A DNA stretch of 64,000 nucleotides from Prevotella sp. (GTDB taxonomy: Bacteria; Bacteroidota; Bacteroidia; Bacteroidales; Bacteroidaceae): assembly GCA_017402445.1 (NCBI GenBank), contig JAFPME010000002.1, forward strand, positions 62,001-126,000, read 5' to 3'. Shown in pieces: positions 1 through 7,865 of this stretch. The position numbers were made by a program, and so were the translations under genes. The notes under the pieces were generated by a model, which saw only the letters and a program-made list of their open reading frames with translations, was not told the DNA's origin and did not search any database. The stretch's first letter is position 1; each line of letters starts with the position of its first letter.

Positions 1-1541
1 CCCTTTTCTGCCTGCTGCGTAGGCTTGGTCTGCTGCTGGTTGTTGGTGTTCTGGCGCCCGTTACGGCTCTGTTCCTGCTGCACGCGCTGCTCAGCCTCAG
101 CCTCCTGCTGCCTTCTGCGTTCCTCCTTCTCTTTCTTCTTCAGCTCTTCTATCACGCGGTCGATGGCTGCATTGCGCTCGCTTTCGGGCAATTTGGCCAA
201 CCACTGCAGCGAATCCTGCAGATGGACGGCATCTGTGAAGGGCACCAGCTCGTCGAGCACTTTCGAACGCCGCGCCAACTGCTCGTAGTCGGGCCGCTCT
301 TTGTCGAGCAATCCGATGGCTTCGCCGTAGCAACGCTGCGCGTCGTTGAACTTCTGCATGGTCCAATAGAGGTCTCCGAGCTTCAGCAGCAGCACACCTT
401 TCTCCACTCCGCTGCGCGTAGCTTTCTTGTTTCCGTTCTCGTATGCCGCGACGGCGTTCGCTGTATCCTTCTGGGAAAGGTAGATGTTACCGATGGCATA
501 GTAGACCTGATCGAGGTAATCCTTGTTTTTCTCCGAACGAGCCAGGCGCTTCAGCTTTGAAATCATGGCCTTGGGACGCTTGCCGGCCATCACTTCAGTC
601 ATGGCCACGTTCGCATTGAAGTCGAGTTCGTAGGGCGGATTCAGCCTGACCACGTGCTTGAAGGCTTTGTAAGCCTGCTCGTTGTGCCCGAGTGCGGCCT
701 CCACCTGTCCGAGCAGGAACCATTCGCGCGCCTTCTGCTTCGTTCTCATCTCGTGCTTGATGACTTTTCTGAGGTAGGGAACGGCCTCGGCCAGCCTGCC
801 GCTGTGCAGATAGTAGTCGGCGAAGGTGTAGTCCCACTCCTTCACGGCGCGCCAGTCCATGGAATCGCGGCTCATCTTGGTGATGACATCCTCGGCATCG
901 TAGAGCCAGTCGTTCTCGATGTAGCATTTGGCAAGCCACGCCCGCGCCTTGCCGTAGATGGCGGGCTGTGTCTGATAGAGCCTTGCCATGTAGGCAAACG
1001 TGGAGGCAGCCTCGTCAAAGTCGCCCTTGTGGAACTGCGAACGGCCCATCAGCATCCATGCTTTCCACAGGAACGGGTTGTACTCCTTGCGGTTGAGCCA
1101 CTCCAGGTCGCGCTCCGTCTTCTTCCGGCTCTTCTTCCATTCGGGCTTTTTCTTGATGCTGTGCTGCTTGATGGCCTTCTTACTCTTCTCGATGGCGCGC
1201 TCGAAACTGCCGGAGCCGAGCTCGCGCGAGCTTTTGTTTCCCACGGTGTAGAGCGGGATCATCTCCGTGTAGTTGTCCTTGTTGCCCTCTTCCTTGGTCA
1301 GCGAGCCTTCGATGTAGGCCAGCGACCCATTATAATAGGTATTATAGCGCGCGGTGAACGAGTGCCACCAGCGCGTCTGCGCCGTGTTCTTCTCGGTGGA
1401 ACAGGCACCGAGAGCCATGGTTGTCACTATGAAAAAGACGATGAAGACGGCCGAACAGGACGTGGACAGCCAGCCGTGTCTGCGCCGATGCGCGCGCGAC
1501 AGGCTCCGACCACCCTTGAAGAACGCTTCAAGGGCAGACAT
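1..1541 (-). CDS. TPR lipoprotein, PorW/SprE-like T9SS component (3' end cut by window edge)
   Basis: I read this frame from the reverse complement; it runs off the left edge, so about 513 codons of a longer protein are visible. The N-terminus has a membrane segment ending in a lipobox (LGAC) followed by STEKN, so it is a predicted outer-membrane lipoprotein. The body is a series of TPR-like helical pairs (for example KAWMLMGRSQFHKGDFDEAA). The visible part ends in a Glu/Lys/Gln-rich coiled coil and an Asn/Gln-rich tail. Architecture and the presence of porT elsewhere in the window suggest the type IX secretion/gliding protein PorW (SprE); this is family-level inference. The start is uncertain: ATG at 1541 or an in-frame ATG at 1571. 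It lies 50 bp downstream of the small membrane-protein gene on the same strand, probably in one operon with aroA. Confidence 0.75.
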   Translation of the reverse strand, partial: MSALEAFFKGGRSLSRAHRRRHGWLSTSCSAVFIVFFIVTTMALGACSTEKNTAQTRWWHSFTARYNTYYNGSLAYIEGSLTKEEGNKDNYTEMIPLYTVGNKSSRELGSGSFERAIEKSKKAIKQHSIKKKPEWKKSRKKTERDLEWLNRKEYNPFLWKAWMLMGRSQFHKGDFDEAASTFAYMARLYQTQPAIYGKARAWLAKCYIENDWLYDAEDVITKMSRDSMDWRAVKEWDYTFADYYLHSGRLAEAVPYLRKVIKHEMRTKQKAREWFLLGQVEAALGHNEQAYKAFKHVVRLNPPYELDFNANVAMTEVMAGKRPKAMISKLKRLARSEKNKDYLDQVYYAIGNIYLSQKDTANAVAAYENGNKKATRSGVEKGVLLLKLGDLYWTMQKFNDAQRCYGEAIGLLDKERPDYEQLARRSKVLDELVPFTDAVHLQDSLQWLAKLPESERNAAIDRVIEELKKKEKEERRRQQEAEAEQRVQQEQSRNGRQNTNNQQQTKPTQQAEK

Positions 1542-1591
1542 CACTGCAGGCTTCTCATCATGTGTTCTCATTCCTGATGGTGCGTTTGTCG

Positions 1592-1978
1592 TCACGGTTC
1601 CAAGAGGACGAAGACTTCGTCCTTCACCTGGTCGGGCAGGCTGATGCCGCGAAGCGTCAGGCTTCGGGTCCACGCCCGCACTTCTTCTGGCCGCATGGTG
1701 TAGAGCACTTCGCGGAACTCTTCGGCCTCTTCGTCGCGGTATGCAGCTGAAGGCCGCTCGCGGAAGCGGTCCAGTTCCTCGTCGTCGAAGTATTCCACCT
1801 CCTTGGTGGCAGCCTCCATCATGCACGTCTGCTCGCACTTGGCGTTGTCGCCGTTGCATGTCGAACAGTCCGTCCCTGCATTAATAACGGTGTCATCGCC
1901 GTCTTTATTGTGCCAGGGAAGGCTCAACAGGGCAGAAAAAAGTCCCAAGACAATCAGGGAAACAATGAGAATCCACAT
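1592..1978 (-). CDS. small membrane-anchored hypothetical protein
   Basis: Protein of 128 residues that I do not recognise as a named family. Residues 1-20 (MWILIVSLIVLGLFSALLSL) form one membrane segment or signal anchor. A short cysteine cluster follows (CSTCNGDNAKCEQTC, about residues 38-52), which could bind metal or form disulfides. The rest is acidic and charged (EEAEEFREVL and similar) with no clear catalytic motif. I chose the ATG at 1978 because it gives the hydrophobic N-terminus and falls 7 bp after the aroA stop. The longer reading to 2248 is an antisense artefact of aroA. Tight spacing suggests co-transcription with aroA. Confidence 0.7.
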   Translation of the reverse strand: MWILIVSLIVLGLFSALLSLPWHNKDGDDTVINAGTDCSTCNGDNAKCEQTCMMEAATKEVEYFDDEELDRFRERPSAAYRDEEAEEFREVLYTMRPEEVRAWTRSLTLRGISLPDQVKDEVFVLLEP

Positions 1979-1985
1979 AGCAGGC

Positions 1986-3248
1986 TCAGTTCTTGACCGT
2001 GAAACCGGCTGCACGGAGATCGTCCCAGAAGCGCGGGTACGACTTCGTGACCACCTGCGGATGGTTGATGCGTAGCCCCGGGAAGCGCAGACAAGCCGGC
2101 GCGAAGGCCATGGCCATGCGGTGATCGTCGTAGGTATCGATGGGTTCGAGTGTCGGTTCGCAGCGCGTACCGTCCCACGAGAGCACGCCCGCCTCCTCGT
2201 CGGTGAGCACGTAGCCGAGTTTCCGCATCTCGCGCTTGAGTGCTTCAATGCGGTCGGTCTCCTTGATGCGCAGCGAACCCAGTCCGATGAAGCGGAAAGG
2301 AATGCCCAGGAGCGCGCAACTGACCACCAGCGTCTGCGCCAGGTCAGGCTGGTTGATGAAGTCGAAGTCGAAGCGCGGCGGCCGCAACGCCGTCTTGTGC
2401 AGTCGCACCGTCGTCGGGATGCCAGGCTCCTTGCACCCGAAAACCGACTTCACGCCAAGCATGGTGAACATGTATCTGATCATGGAATCGCCCTGACGCG
2501 AGCCGTCGGTGAGCCCTGTCAGCTCCAGGCGGCTGTCCTCGTCGTGTGCCAGAGCAAGCATTTCGTACCAATAGCTCGACGCGCTCCAGTCGTTTTCGAT
2601 GAAGTAGCTGCGCTGTCTGTAGGGTTGCGGTTCCACGGTGATGACGTTCACGTCGGTCCAGTCGACGCGTCCGCCGAAGTCGTGCATCGTGTGGAGCGTC
2701 AGATCGATGTACGGCCGCGAGATAATCCGGTCGGTGAGCACCAGCTGAAGTCCTGTTCTCATGACGGGCCCGACAAGCAACAAGGCCGATATGAACTGCG
2801 AGCTGACGTCGCCTGCCATCTCAACGCGGCCGCCTTCAAGCCGCCGTCCCGTGATGCGCAGCGGCGGGAAGCCCTCTTCCCCGACATATTCTATATGGGC
2901 ACCCACGTAGCGCAGCGCGTCGACGAGCGCTCCGATGGGCCGGCGTTTCATGCGTTCCGTTCCCGTCAGCACGTGGGTCTGCCCCTCGAGCGTGCTCAGA
3001 TAGGCCGTCATGAAGCGCATGGCCGTTCCGGCGGCGCCGATGTCGATCACTTCGGGCATGTCGCGCAGTGCATTGATGACAACGCTTGTGTCGTCACAGT
3101 CACTCAGGTTCTCCGGCAACTGGGCACCACCGAGGATGGCCTCGATGATGAGAGCCCTGTTACTGATACTTTTCGAGGCCGGCAGATGGATGGTTGCATC
3201 GAGTTTCTGCGGCCCGTACAGTTCATATTGTTCTGTCTCTATGTTCAT
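1986..3248 (-). CDS. aroA: 3-phosphoshikimate 1-carboxyvinyltransferase (EPSP synthase)
   Basis: Catalyses transfer of the enolpyruvyl group of PEP to shikimate-3-phosphate, the sixth step of the cytoplasmic shikimate pathway. Hallmarks are visible in order: the N-terminal substrate loop PASKSISNRALI, the GAAGTAMRF motif near residue 75, and C-terminal RIKETDRI and DDHRMAMAF. The protein is 420 residues, normal for the family. I chose the ATG at 3248 because it directly precedes the conserved N-terminus; the upstream in-frame extension to 3506 reads antisense across the divergent neighbour. The GAAGTAMR form replaces the more usual GNAGT; such variants occur in Bacteroidota. It is first in a minus-strand operon with its own TAnnTTTG promoter. 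Confidence 0.95.
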   Translation of the reverse strand: MNIETEQYELYGPQKLDATIHLPASKSISNRALIIEAILGGAQLPENLSDCDDTSVVINALRDMPEVIDIGAAGTAMRFMTAYLSTLEGQTHVLTGTERMKRRPIGALVDALRYVGAHIEYVGEEGFPPLRITGRRLEGGRVEMAGDVSSQFISALLLVGPVMRTGLQLVLTDRIISRPYIDLTLHTMHDFGGRVDWTDVNVITVEPQPYRQRSYFIENDWSASSYWYEMLALAHDEDSRLELTGLTDGSRQGDSMIRYMFTMLGVKSVFGCKEPGIPTTVRLHKTALRPPRFDFDFINQPDLAQTLVVSCALLGIPFRFIGLGSLRIKETDRIEALKREMRKLGYVLTDEEAGVLSWDGTRCEPTLEPIDTYDDHRMAMAFAPACLRFPGLRINHPQVVTKSYPRFWDDLRAAGFTVKN

Positions 3249-3318
3249 GAATGTTCTGGCTTCGTCTGTTATCGGGTTCTGTTTCCAGACAGCCGGTTTG
3301 CTTTTCCCGGCTATTTTC

Positions 3319-3350
3319 TTGCAAAAATACAATATTTTTTCGTAACTTCG
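3319..3350 (+). promoter_or_regulatory. divergent promoter for the basic-protein gene
   Basis: On the plus strand, TTG (3319-3321), 21 bp, then TAACTTCG (3343-3350), a near-consensus -7 element 32 bp before the ATG at 3382. Its -33 and -7 boxes interleave with those of the aroA promoter on the other strand. Confidence 0.6.
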
Positions 3351-3353
3351 CAA
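3322..3353 (-). promoter_or_regulatory. aroA promoter (Bacteroidota -33/-7 type)
   Basis: On the minus strand, TTG (3353-3351) is followed by 21 bp and then TATTTTTG (3329-3322), matching the Bacteroidota primary-sigma consensus. It lies about 75 bp before the aroA ATG and overlaps a promoter on the opposite strand. Confidence 0.65.
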
Positions 3354-3381
3354 CCAAATAGCAAAATTTAATACATTCGTT

Positions 3382-3711
3382 ATGTCTCTACTCGACAATT
3401 CATTCGGCGAGGAGCAGCAGATAGACGCCGCAAAATCGTCAACAAAGTCAACGAAACGCAAGTCGACAACCACCAAGAAGAGCTCCTCGACACGCAAGAC
3501 CACCACGCGCCGCAGCTCGTCGAAACGCTACACGAAGACCGGAATACCCGGGCTGTCCGTCCGTTTCAACTGGAAGGAGTTCCTGGGCATCAACAAGTTA
3601 CGGCGCAAGTTCACCAAGAAGACGGGCATTCCCACCTCACAGGCAGGCATCGAACGGAAGATGGGACGTAAGATCTGGGACTGGGTGAAGGGCCTGTTCG
3701 GCAAGGAATAG
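3382..3711 (+). CDS. small basic Ser/Thr/Lys-rich hypothetical protein
   Basis: Protein of 109 residues, unrecognised. After a short acidic start (MSLLDNSFGEEQQ), residues 16-50 are almost only Ser, Thr, Lys and Arg, resembling the basic tails of DNA- or RNA-binding proteins. The remainder (from KTGIPGLSVRFNWKEF) is also basic and ends with an amphipathic, Trp-containing helix (KIWDWVKGLFGKE). The motif KTGIP occurs twice, at about residues 52 and 80. There is no signal peptide, so it is probably cytoplasmic. It is divergent from aroA and followed by the first copy of the large intergenic repeat. Nucleic-acid binding is only an inference from composition. Confidence 0.65.
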   Translation: MSLLDNSFGEEQQIDAAKSSTKSTKRKSTTTKKSSSTRKTTTRRSSSKRYTKTGIPGLSVRFNWKEFLGINKLRRKFTKKTGIPTSQAGIERKMGRKIWDWVKGLFGKE

Positions 3712-3824
3712 CAGACGGACGGACGTCGAAACTGCGTTGGAAGCCCCATGTGAAAGACCATGGGCACGACGACGTCGTGCAGCTTTGCCGATGCTGAAAA
3801 ATCAGGACAAAAACCTCGTTTTTG

Positions 3825-4166
3825 CCCTCTGAGAATGCCATCATTCTAAAATAAAAATCAGACGGACGCGTACACGCGAATTATGAGCATGTTCTAAAGT
3901 ACTGGAAACGAAGCTCTTGTAATTTCTTTACATTTTCCGGGCTTTCAAAATGGCTCATTTTACACTTCAAAATGGCCCTTTCTCGCGCTCAGAATGACTC
4001 ATTCTGAAGAGCAGAATGGGCCGTTTTGCGAAGTAAAACGAGCCGTTTTGAAAAACGACTCGGATTTTTCTTCTCTTTTGTATGAACTTTTTACTGTTTC
4101 AGAAGCAATCAGCCTTCTAAAATGAAAAAAAATCCGTGCACTTTTTTTCGGTAGTTTTTATTGACA
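3825..4166 (+). repeat. dispersed intergenic repeat, copy 1, with five 22-bp palindromic units
   Basis: This ~340-bp stretch matches 56584-56924 (same orientation) and 14328-14642 (opposite orientation). The core at 3947-4056 is five tandem 22-bp units, each a 16-bp palindromic block plus a 6-bp spacer; unit 1 is AAAATGGCTCATTTTA + CACTTC and unit 3 is AGAATGACTCATTCTG + AAGAGC. Conserved flanks include GACGGACGCGTAC upstream, CTTTACATTTTC just before the array, and GAAAAACGACTCGG after it. No credible gene lies in it. Confidence 0.85.
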
Positions 4167-4350
4167 AAGTCGTTCGTCTGCAGACCGAAGGGAAACGGTG
4201 CAACGCATGTATCAGGTCAAGTCGGCACGGAAGCAAAGCCTTTGCGGCGCGAAAGGCGTGCCGACGAACGGCAAGCCCCCCCACCCTCGCTCACTGGCCA
4301 AATGCCTGACTACTTCGGAACAGCGCAGAGAGAAATTGCCTTTGATTTTT

Positions 4351-4381
4351 TTGGATGTTTCAGAAATATTATTTAAATTTG
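4351..4381 (+). promoter_or_regulatory. promoter of the TonB-dependent receptor operon
   Basis: TTG (4351-4353), 20 bp, TAAATTTG (4374-4381), 29 bp before the ATG at 4411. It fits the Bacteroidota promoter consensus and presumably drives the three genes to 9443. Confidence 0.65.
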
Positions 4382-4410
4382 CAAGCAACAATTACTAACC
4401 AATAACCATT

Positions 4411-6993
4411 ATGCAGAAAAAGCTGAAATTAGCAGTGATAGCTCTCTGCTACACCCCTTTGGTATTCGCGCAGAACACCGACACGGGACAAACGGAAGAG
4501 CAAACAGCAGCTCAGACGGCCATCGAGCAGGCTTTCACATTCACAGAAGCACAGCTGGGCGAAGATGACGACATGTCGCAGAACGTCACCATCGTCTCCT
4601 CTAACAGCAATGTCTACGCTTCACAGGTGGGTTATCTCTTCTCCCCTGTGCGATTCCGCTACAGAGCCTTCAATCAAAAGTACAACGAAATCTACGTCAA
4701 CGGCGCACCGCTGAACGACATGGAGTCGGGACAGTTCCGCTTCTCGCTCGTCGGAGGACTCAATCAGCAGACCAGAGGCGTGGAGAACACGCTGCCGTTC
4801 GACAACAACAGCTTCAGCATGGCGGCCATGGGCGGATCGAACAACTACAATTTCAGACCGTCGAGCCTCGCACAGGGACAGCGCGTCACGGTCACCGGGG
4901 CCAACCGAAACTACCTGGTTAGGGCCATGTACACCTACAACTCAGGCTTCAACTCGAAGGGATGGGCGTTCTCGGCCAACCTCACCTACCGCTGGGCCAA
5001 CGAGGGATACGTGGAAGGAACGTTCTACAACTCGCTCTCCTACTTCCTCGGTGCTGAGAAGATCATCAACGACGAGCACCGTGTGTCGCTCGTCACATGG
5101 GGCAATCCCACAGAAAGAGCAACCCAGGGAGCAGGCACCGACGAGACCTACTGGCTCGCCAACGACCGTTACTACAACCCCTACTGGGGCTATCAGAACG
5201 GGGAAAAGCGCAGCTCGCGCGTGGTCAACGACTTCTCGCCCGTCGCACTCGCCACATGGGACTGGCAGATTGACGAACACACCAAGCTGACCACCTCGTT
5301 CGTCGGGCGCTACGGCATGTACTCGCGTACCAAGCTCGACTACAACAACGCCGACAATCCGCAACCTGACTACTGGAAGAACATGCCGTCGAGCTACTTC
5401 GACGTGTGGGATGAGACCGACGCTGCCAACCGAACCAACCAAGCCATCGCAGACTTCGAGCGCGCACGCACCTACTTCTCGGGCAGCAAGGCCAACCGGC
5501 AGATTAATTTCGACCAGCTCTACTTCGCCAACAAGCAGGCAGGACTGGTCAATCAGGACGCCATCTACTACATAGAAAGGAACCATCAGGACAACCTCAC
5601 GTTCACACTCTCGTCGTCGTTGAAGAAGGAGATGAACCGCTACGCCTCGCTGAACACAGGCGTGAACCTATCGACGAACAAGAACATGCACTACGTGACG
5701 ATGGACGACCTGCTCGGATCGCTCTCCTTCCACAACATCAACACGTACGCTCTCGGCACCTATGCGGCCGACGATCCGCGCGTGCAGTACGACATGAACC
5801 ACCCCAACGCATACGTCGGCGTGGGCGACCGCTTCGCTTTCGACTTCAACATCCTCACCGACAAGGCCAACCTCTGGGCCACTTACAAATACGACAAGGG
5901 AAAGCTGCACTCGTTCATCAGCGGCCGACTGGGCGGAACTCAGATGGCCCGCGACGGCAAGATGCGCAACGGTATGGCACCCGAAAACTCGTACGGCAAG
6001 AGCAAGACGGCCCGTTTCCTCGATGGAGGCGGAAAGGCCGGGATTACCTATAACCTCGGACTGGGCAACACCATGACGCTGGGCGTAGGCTACGAATGGC
6101 GCGCACCGCAGGCACGCACCGCCTTTGTGTCGCCCCAGGTGAACAACGATTTCGTGCTCGACCTGAAGAACGAAAAGATACTCAGCGCCGAAGTGGGCTA
6201 CCAACTGCGCTTGCCACGACTGAAAGCCAACATCAACGGCTACTACAGCAGCGTGAAGGACGAGACGGAATGGCAGAACTTCTACTACGACGACATCAAT
6301 TCGTTCTCATACGTGTCCATGACAGGCATCGACAAAGTATTCTACGGCGTGGAATGGGGACTGAACTACAGCCTCACCGACGACCTGAGCATCAAGTCAA
6401 TAGGCACCATCGGCGAAGCCAAGAACACGAACAACGCGCAGGTTTGGTACATGAGCTCCACAACAGGGACCTACAACGACAACAACGACCACCAGGCTGA
6501 ACGCGTGCTGAACAAGAACATGCGCGAATCGGGGACGCCACTCACAGCCGCAAGCATTATACTGAGCTACCACAAGAGCGGATGGTTCATCGACTTGAAC
6601 TGCAACTACTACGACAGAATCTACCTGAGCTATTCACCGTCCTTCCGCTACGAATCGACACTCAGGAACAGACAGAACGCCGGAGAGCTCGTCATCGACA
6701 ACGACGGCAACGTGCTCGACAGCGCACTTGAGCAGCAGAAAGGTCACGGAGGCATCATGGTCGATGCCAGCATCGGGCGCAGCATCCGACTCAGGCACGG
6801 ACGTTCGGTCAGCATCAACCTCTCGATGACCAACCTGCTGAACAACCAAAAGATTGTCACTGGAGGTTATGAACAGAGCCGAAGCGACTATACGGCGAGC
6901 GGAAACATACGCGCCTACCGCTTCTCGATGAACCCTAAGAAGTTCTATGCCTACGGAATTAACGGAATGTTGAACATCGCTTATAAATTCTAA
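4411..6993 (+). CDS. TonB-dependent outer-membrane receptor
   Basis: Protein of 860 residues with a signal peptide (cleavage after VFAQ, about residue 21). A short plug-like region follows, with the plug-type motif IYVNGAPLNDMESGQF at about residues 94-109. The rest is a long beta-barrel rich in alternating aromatic residues, ending in an aromatic C-terminus (NIAYKF) as expected for BAM-assembled barrels. It lacks the N-terminal carboxypeptidase-regulatory domain of SusC proteins and no SusD follows, so it belongs to another TBDR class. The ligand is unknown. The two genes immediately downstream (gaps 7 and 28 bp) are lipoproteins with OB-fold-like domains, and a secreted nuclease follows, which hints at nucleic-acid-derived substrates (inference). 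Confidence 0.85.
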   Translation: MQKKLKLAVIALCYTPLVFAQNTDTGQTEEQTAAQTAIEQAFTFTEAQLGEDDDMSQNVTIVSSNSNVYASQVGYLFSPVRFRYRAFNQKYNEIYVNGAPLNDMESGQFRFSLVGGLNQQTRGVENTLPFDNNSFSMAAMGGSNNYNFRPSSLAQGQRVTVTGANRNYLVRAMYTYNSGFNSKGWAFSANLTYRWANEGYVEGTFYNSLSYFLGAEKIINDEHRVSLVTWGNPTERATQGAGTDETYWLANDRYYNPYWGYQNGEKRSSRVVNDFSPVALATWDWQIDEHTKLTTSFVGRYGMYSRTKLDYNNADNPQPDYWKNMPSSYFDVWDETDAANRTNQAIADFERARTYFSGSKANRQINFDQLYFANKQAGLVNQDAIYYIERNHQDNLTFTLSSSLKKEMNRYASLNTGVNLSTNKNMHYVTMDDLLGSLSFHNINTYALGTYAADDPRVQYDMNHPNAYVGVGDRFAFDFNILTDKANLWATYKYDKGKLHSFISGRLGGTQMARDGKMRNGMAPENSYGKSKTARFLDGGGKAGITYNLGLGNTMTLGVGYEWRAPQARTAFVSPQVNNDFVLDLKNEKILSAEVGYQLRLPRLKANINGYYSSVKDETEWQNFYYDDINSFSYVSMTGIDKVFYGVEWGLNYSLTDDLSIKSIGTIGEAKNTNNAQVWYMSSTTGTYNDNNDHQAERVLNKNMRESGTPLTAASIILSYHKSGWFIDLNCNYYDRIYLSYSPSFRYESTLRNRQNAGELVIDNDGNVLDSALEQQKGHGGIMVDASIGRSIRLRHGRSVSINLSMTNLLNNQKIVTGGYEQSRSDYTASGNIRAYRFSMNPKKFYAYGINGMLNIAYKF

Positions 6994-7000
6994 CGACGCC

Positions 7001-7837
7001 ATGAAACATATACATTATTATATATTGTTGCTCGCATGCGGACTTCTCACCGCTTGCATGGACGGCGACTGGGACATTCCCGGCACCGACGGCTCCGAGT
7101 TCGGCAACCAAGCCATCACCGAAACGAACGTGGTGACCATCAGTCAGCTGAAAAAACAGTACGCAGGCATCATCAGCAGCGGCGGCTATGTGCAGATTAA
7201 AGAGCCGATGCAGTTGAAAGGTGTGGTCACAGGAAACGACATACAAGGCAACATCTACAACCAGATAGGACTGGAAGACGGAACCGGATCCATCATCGTG
7301 TGCATTGCGCAGGGCGGACTCTACGGACAACTGCAGGTGGGACGGGAGATCCTCGTCGAGCTGAAGGACCTCTATGTGGGTTCATACGGCGAGCAACCCG
7401 AGATTGGAACACCCTACACGAACAAGAGCGGCAACTCGTACGTGAGCCGAATGCCACGCGCCTTGTGGCAACAGCACTTCAAGATGCTCGGCATGAAGAG
7501 CGCAACGCCCTTCGAATTCGACGTCACGAAGGTGAGCGACGCTGACTACATCAAGGAGAATTGCGGCCGGTTAATGACCATCCGCGGCGTGAAGTTCCAG
7601 GGAGCCAACGGCAAACGCGTCTACGCAAACGAGAAAGAGAAAGACGCGGCCAACAGCGTGAACCGCTCGCTTCAGGGCATTTCGGGCAACGCACTCGTCG
7701 TCCGCACCAGCACTTACGCCGACTTTGCCAACAAACCGCTGCCTACAGGCACGGTAGACATCACCGGTATCTTCACCCGTTACAGGAATACATGGCAGAT
7801 TCTCATCAGGGAAGAGTCTGATGTCACTGAATATTGA
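7001..7837 (+). CDS. DUF5689-type OB-fold lipoprotein
   Basis: Protein of 278 residues with a lipoprotein signal (LLTAC, Cys at residue 19) followed by acidic residues MDGDWD, compatible with surface export of a Bacteroidota lipoprotein. The body resembles the DUF5689 family: ISQLKKQYAG, then OB-fold-like strands (VQIKEPMQLKGVVTGNDI, GLEDGTGSIIV), and a second such unit in the C-terminal half (GRLMTIRGVKF, VDITGIFTRYRNTWQILIR). It starts 7 bp after the receptor stop, so the two are co-transcribed. DUF5689 proteins commonly accompany TonB-dependent receptors; a role as the receptor's surface partner is inferred. The ligand is not known. Confidence 0.8.
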   Translation: MKHIHYYILLLACGLLTACMDGDWDIPGTDGSEFGNQAITETNVVTISQLKKQYAGIISSGGYVQIKEPMQLKGVVTGNDIQGNIYNQIGLEDGTGSIIVCIAQGGLYGQLQVGREILVELKDLYVGSYGEQPEIGTPYTNKSGNSYVSRMPRALWQQHFKMLGMKSATPFEFDVTKVSDADYIKENCGRLMTIRGVKFQGANGKRVYANEKEKDAANSVNRSLQGISGNALVVRTSTYADFANKPLPTGTVDITGIFTRYRNTWQILIREESDVTEY

Positions 7838-7865
7838 ACATTAACCACAGAAAACAACATACATT

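Noticed and set aside
654..1577. 307-codon plus-strand open frame
   Set aside because: It is antisense to the TPR lipoprotein gene, whose minus frame has a signal sequence, lipobox and TPR pattern.
2121..3371. 416-codon plus-strand open frame
   Set aside because: It is the antisense of aroA; the minus frame carries all EPSP synthase motifs.
3947..4056. CRISPR array
   Set aside because: The units repeat at 22 bp with only 6-bp spacers, some conserved between loci, and no cas genes occur; a palindromic array fits better.
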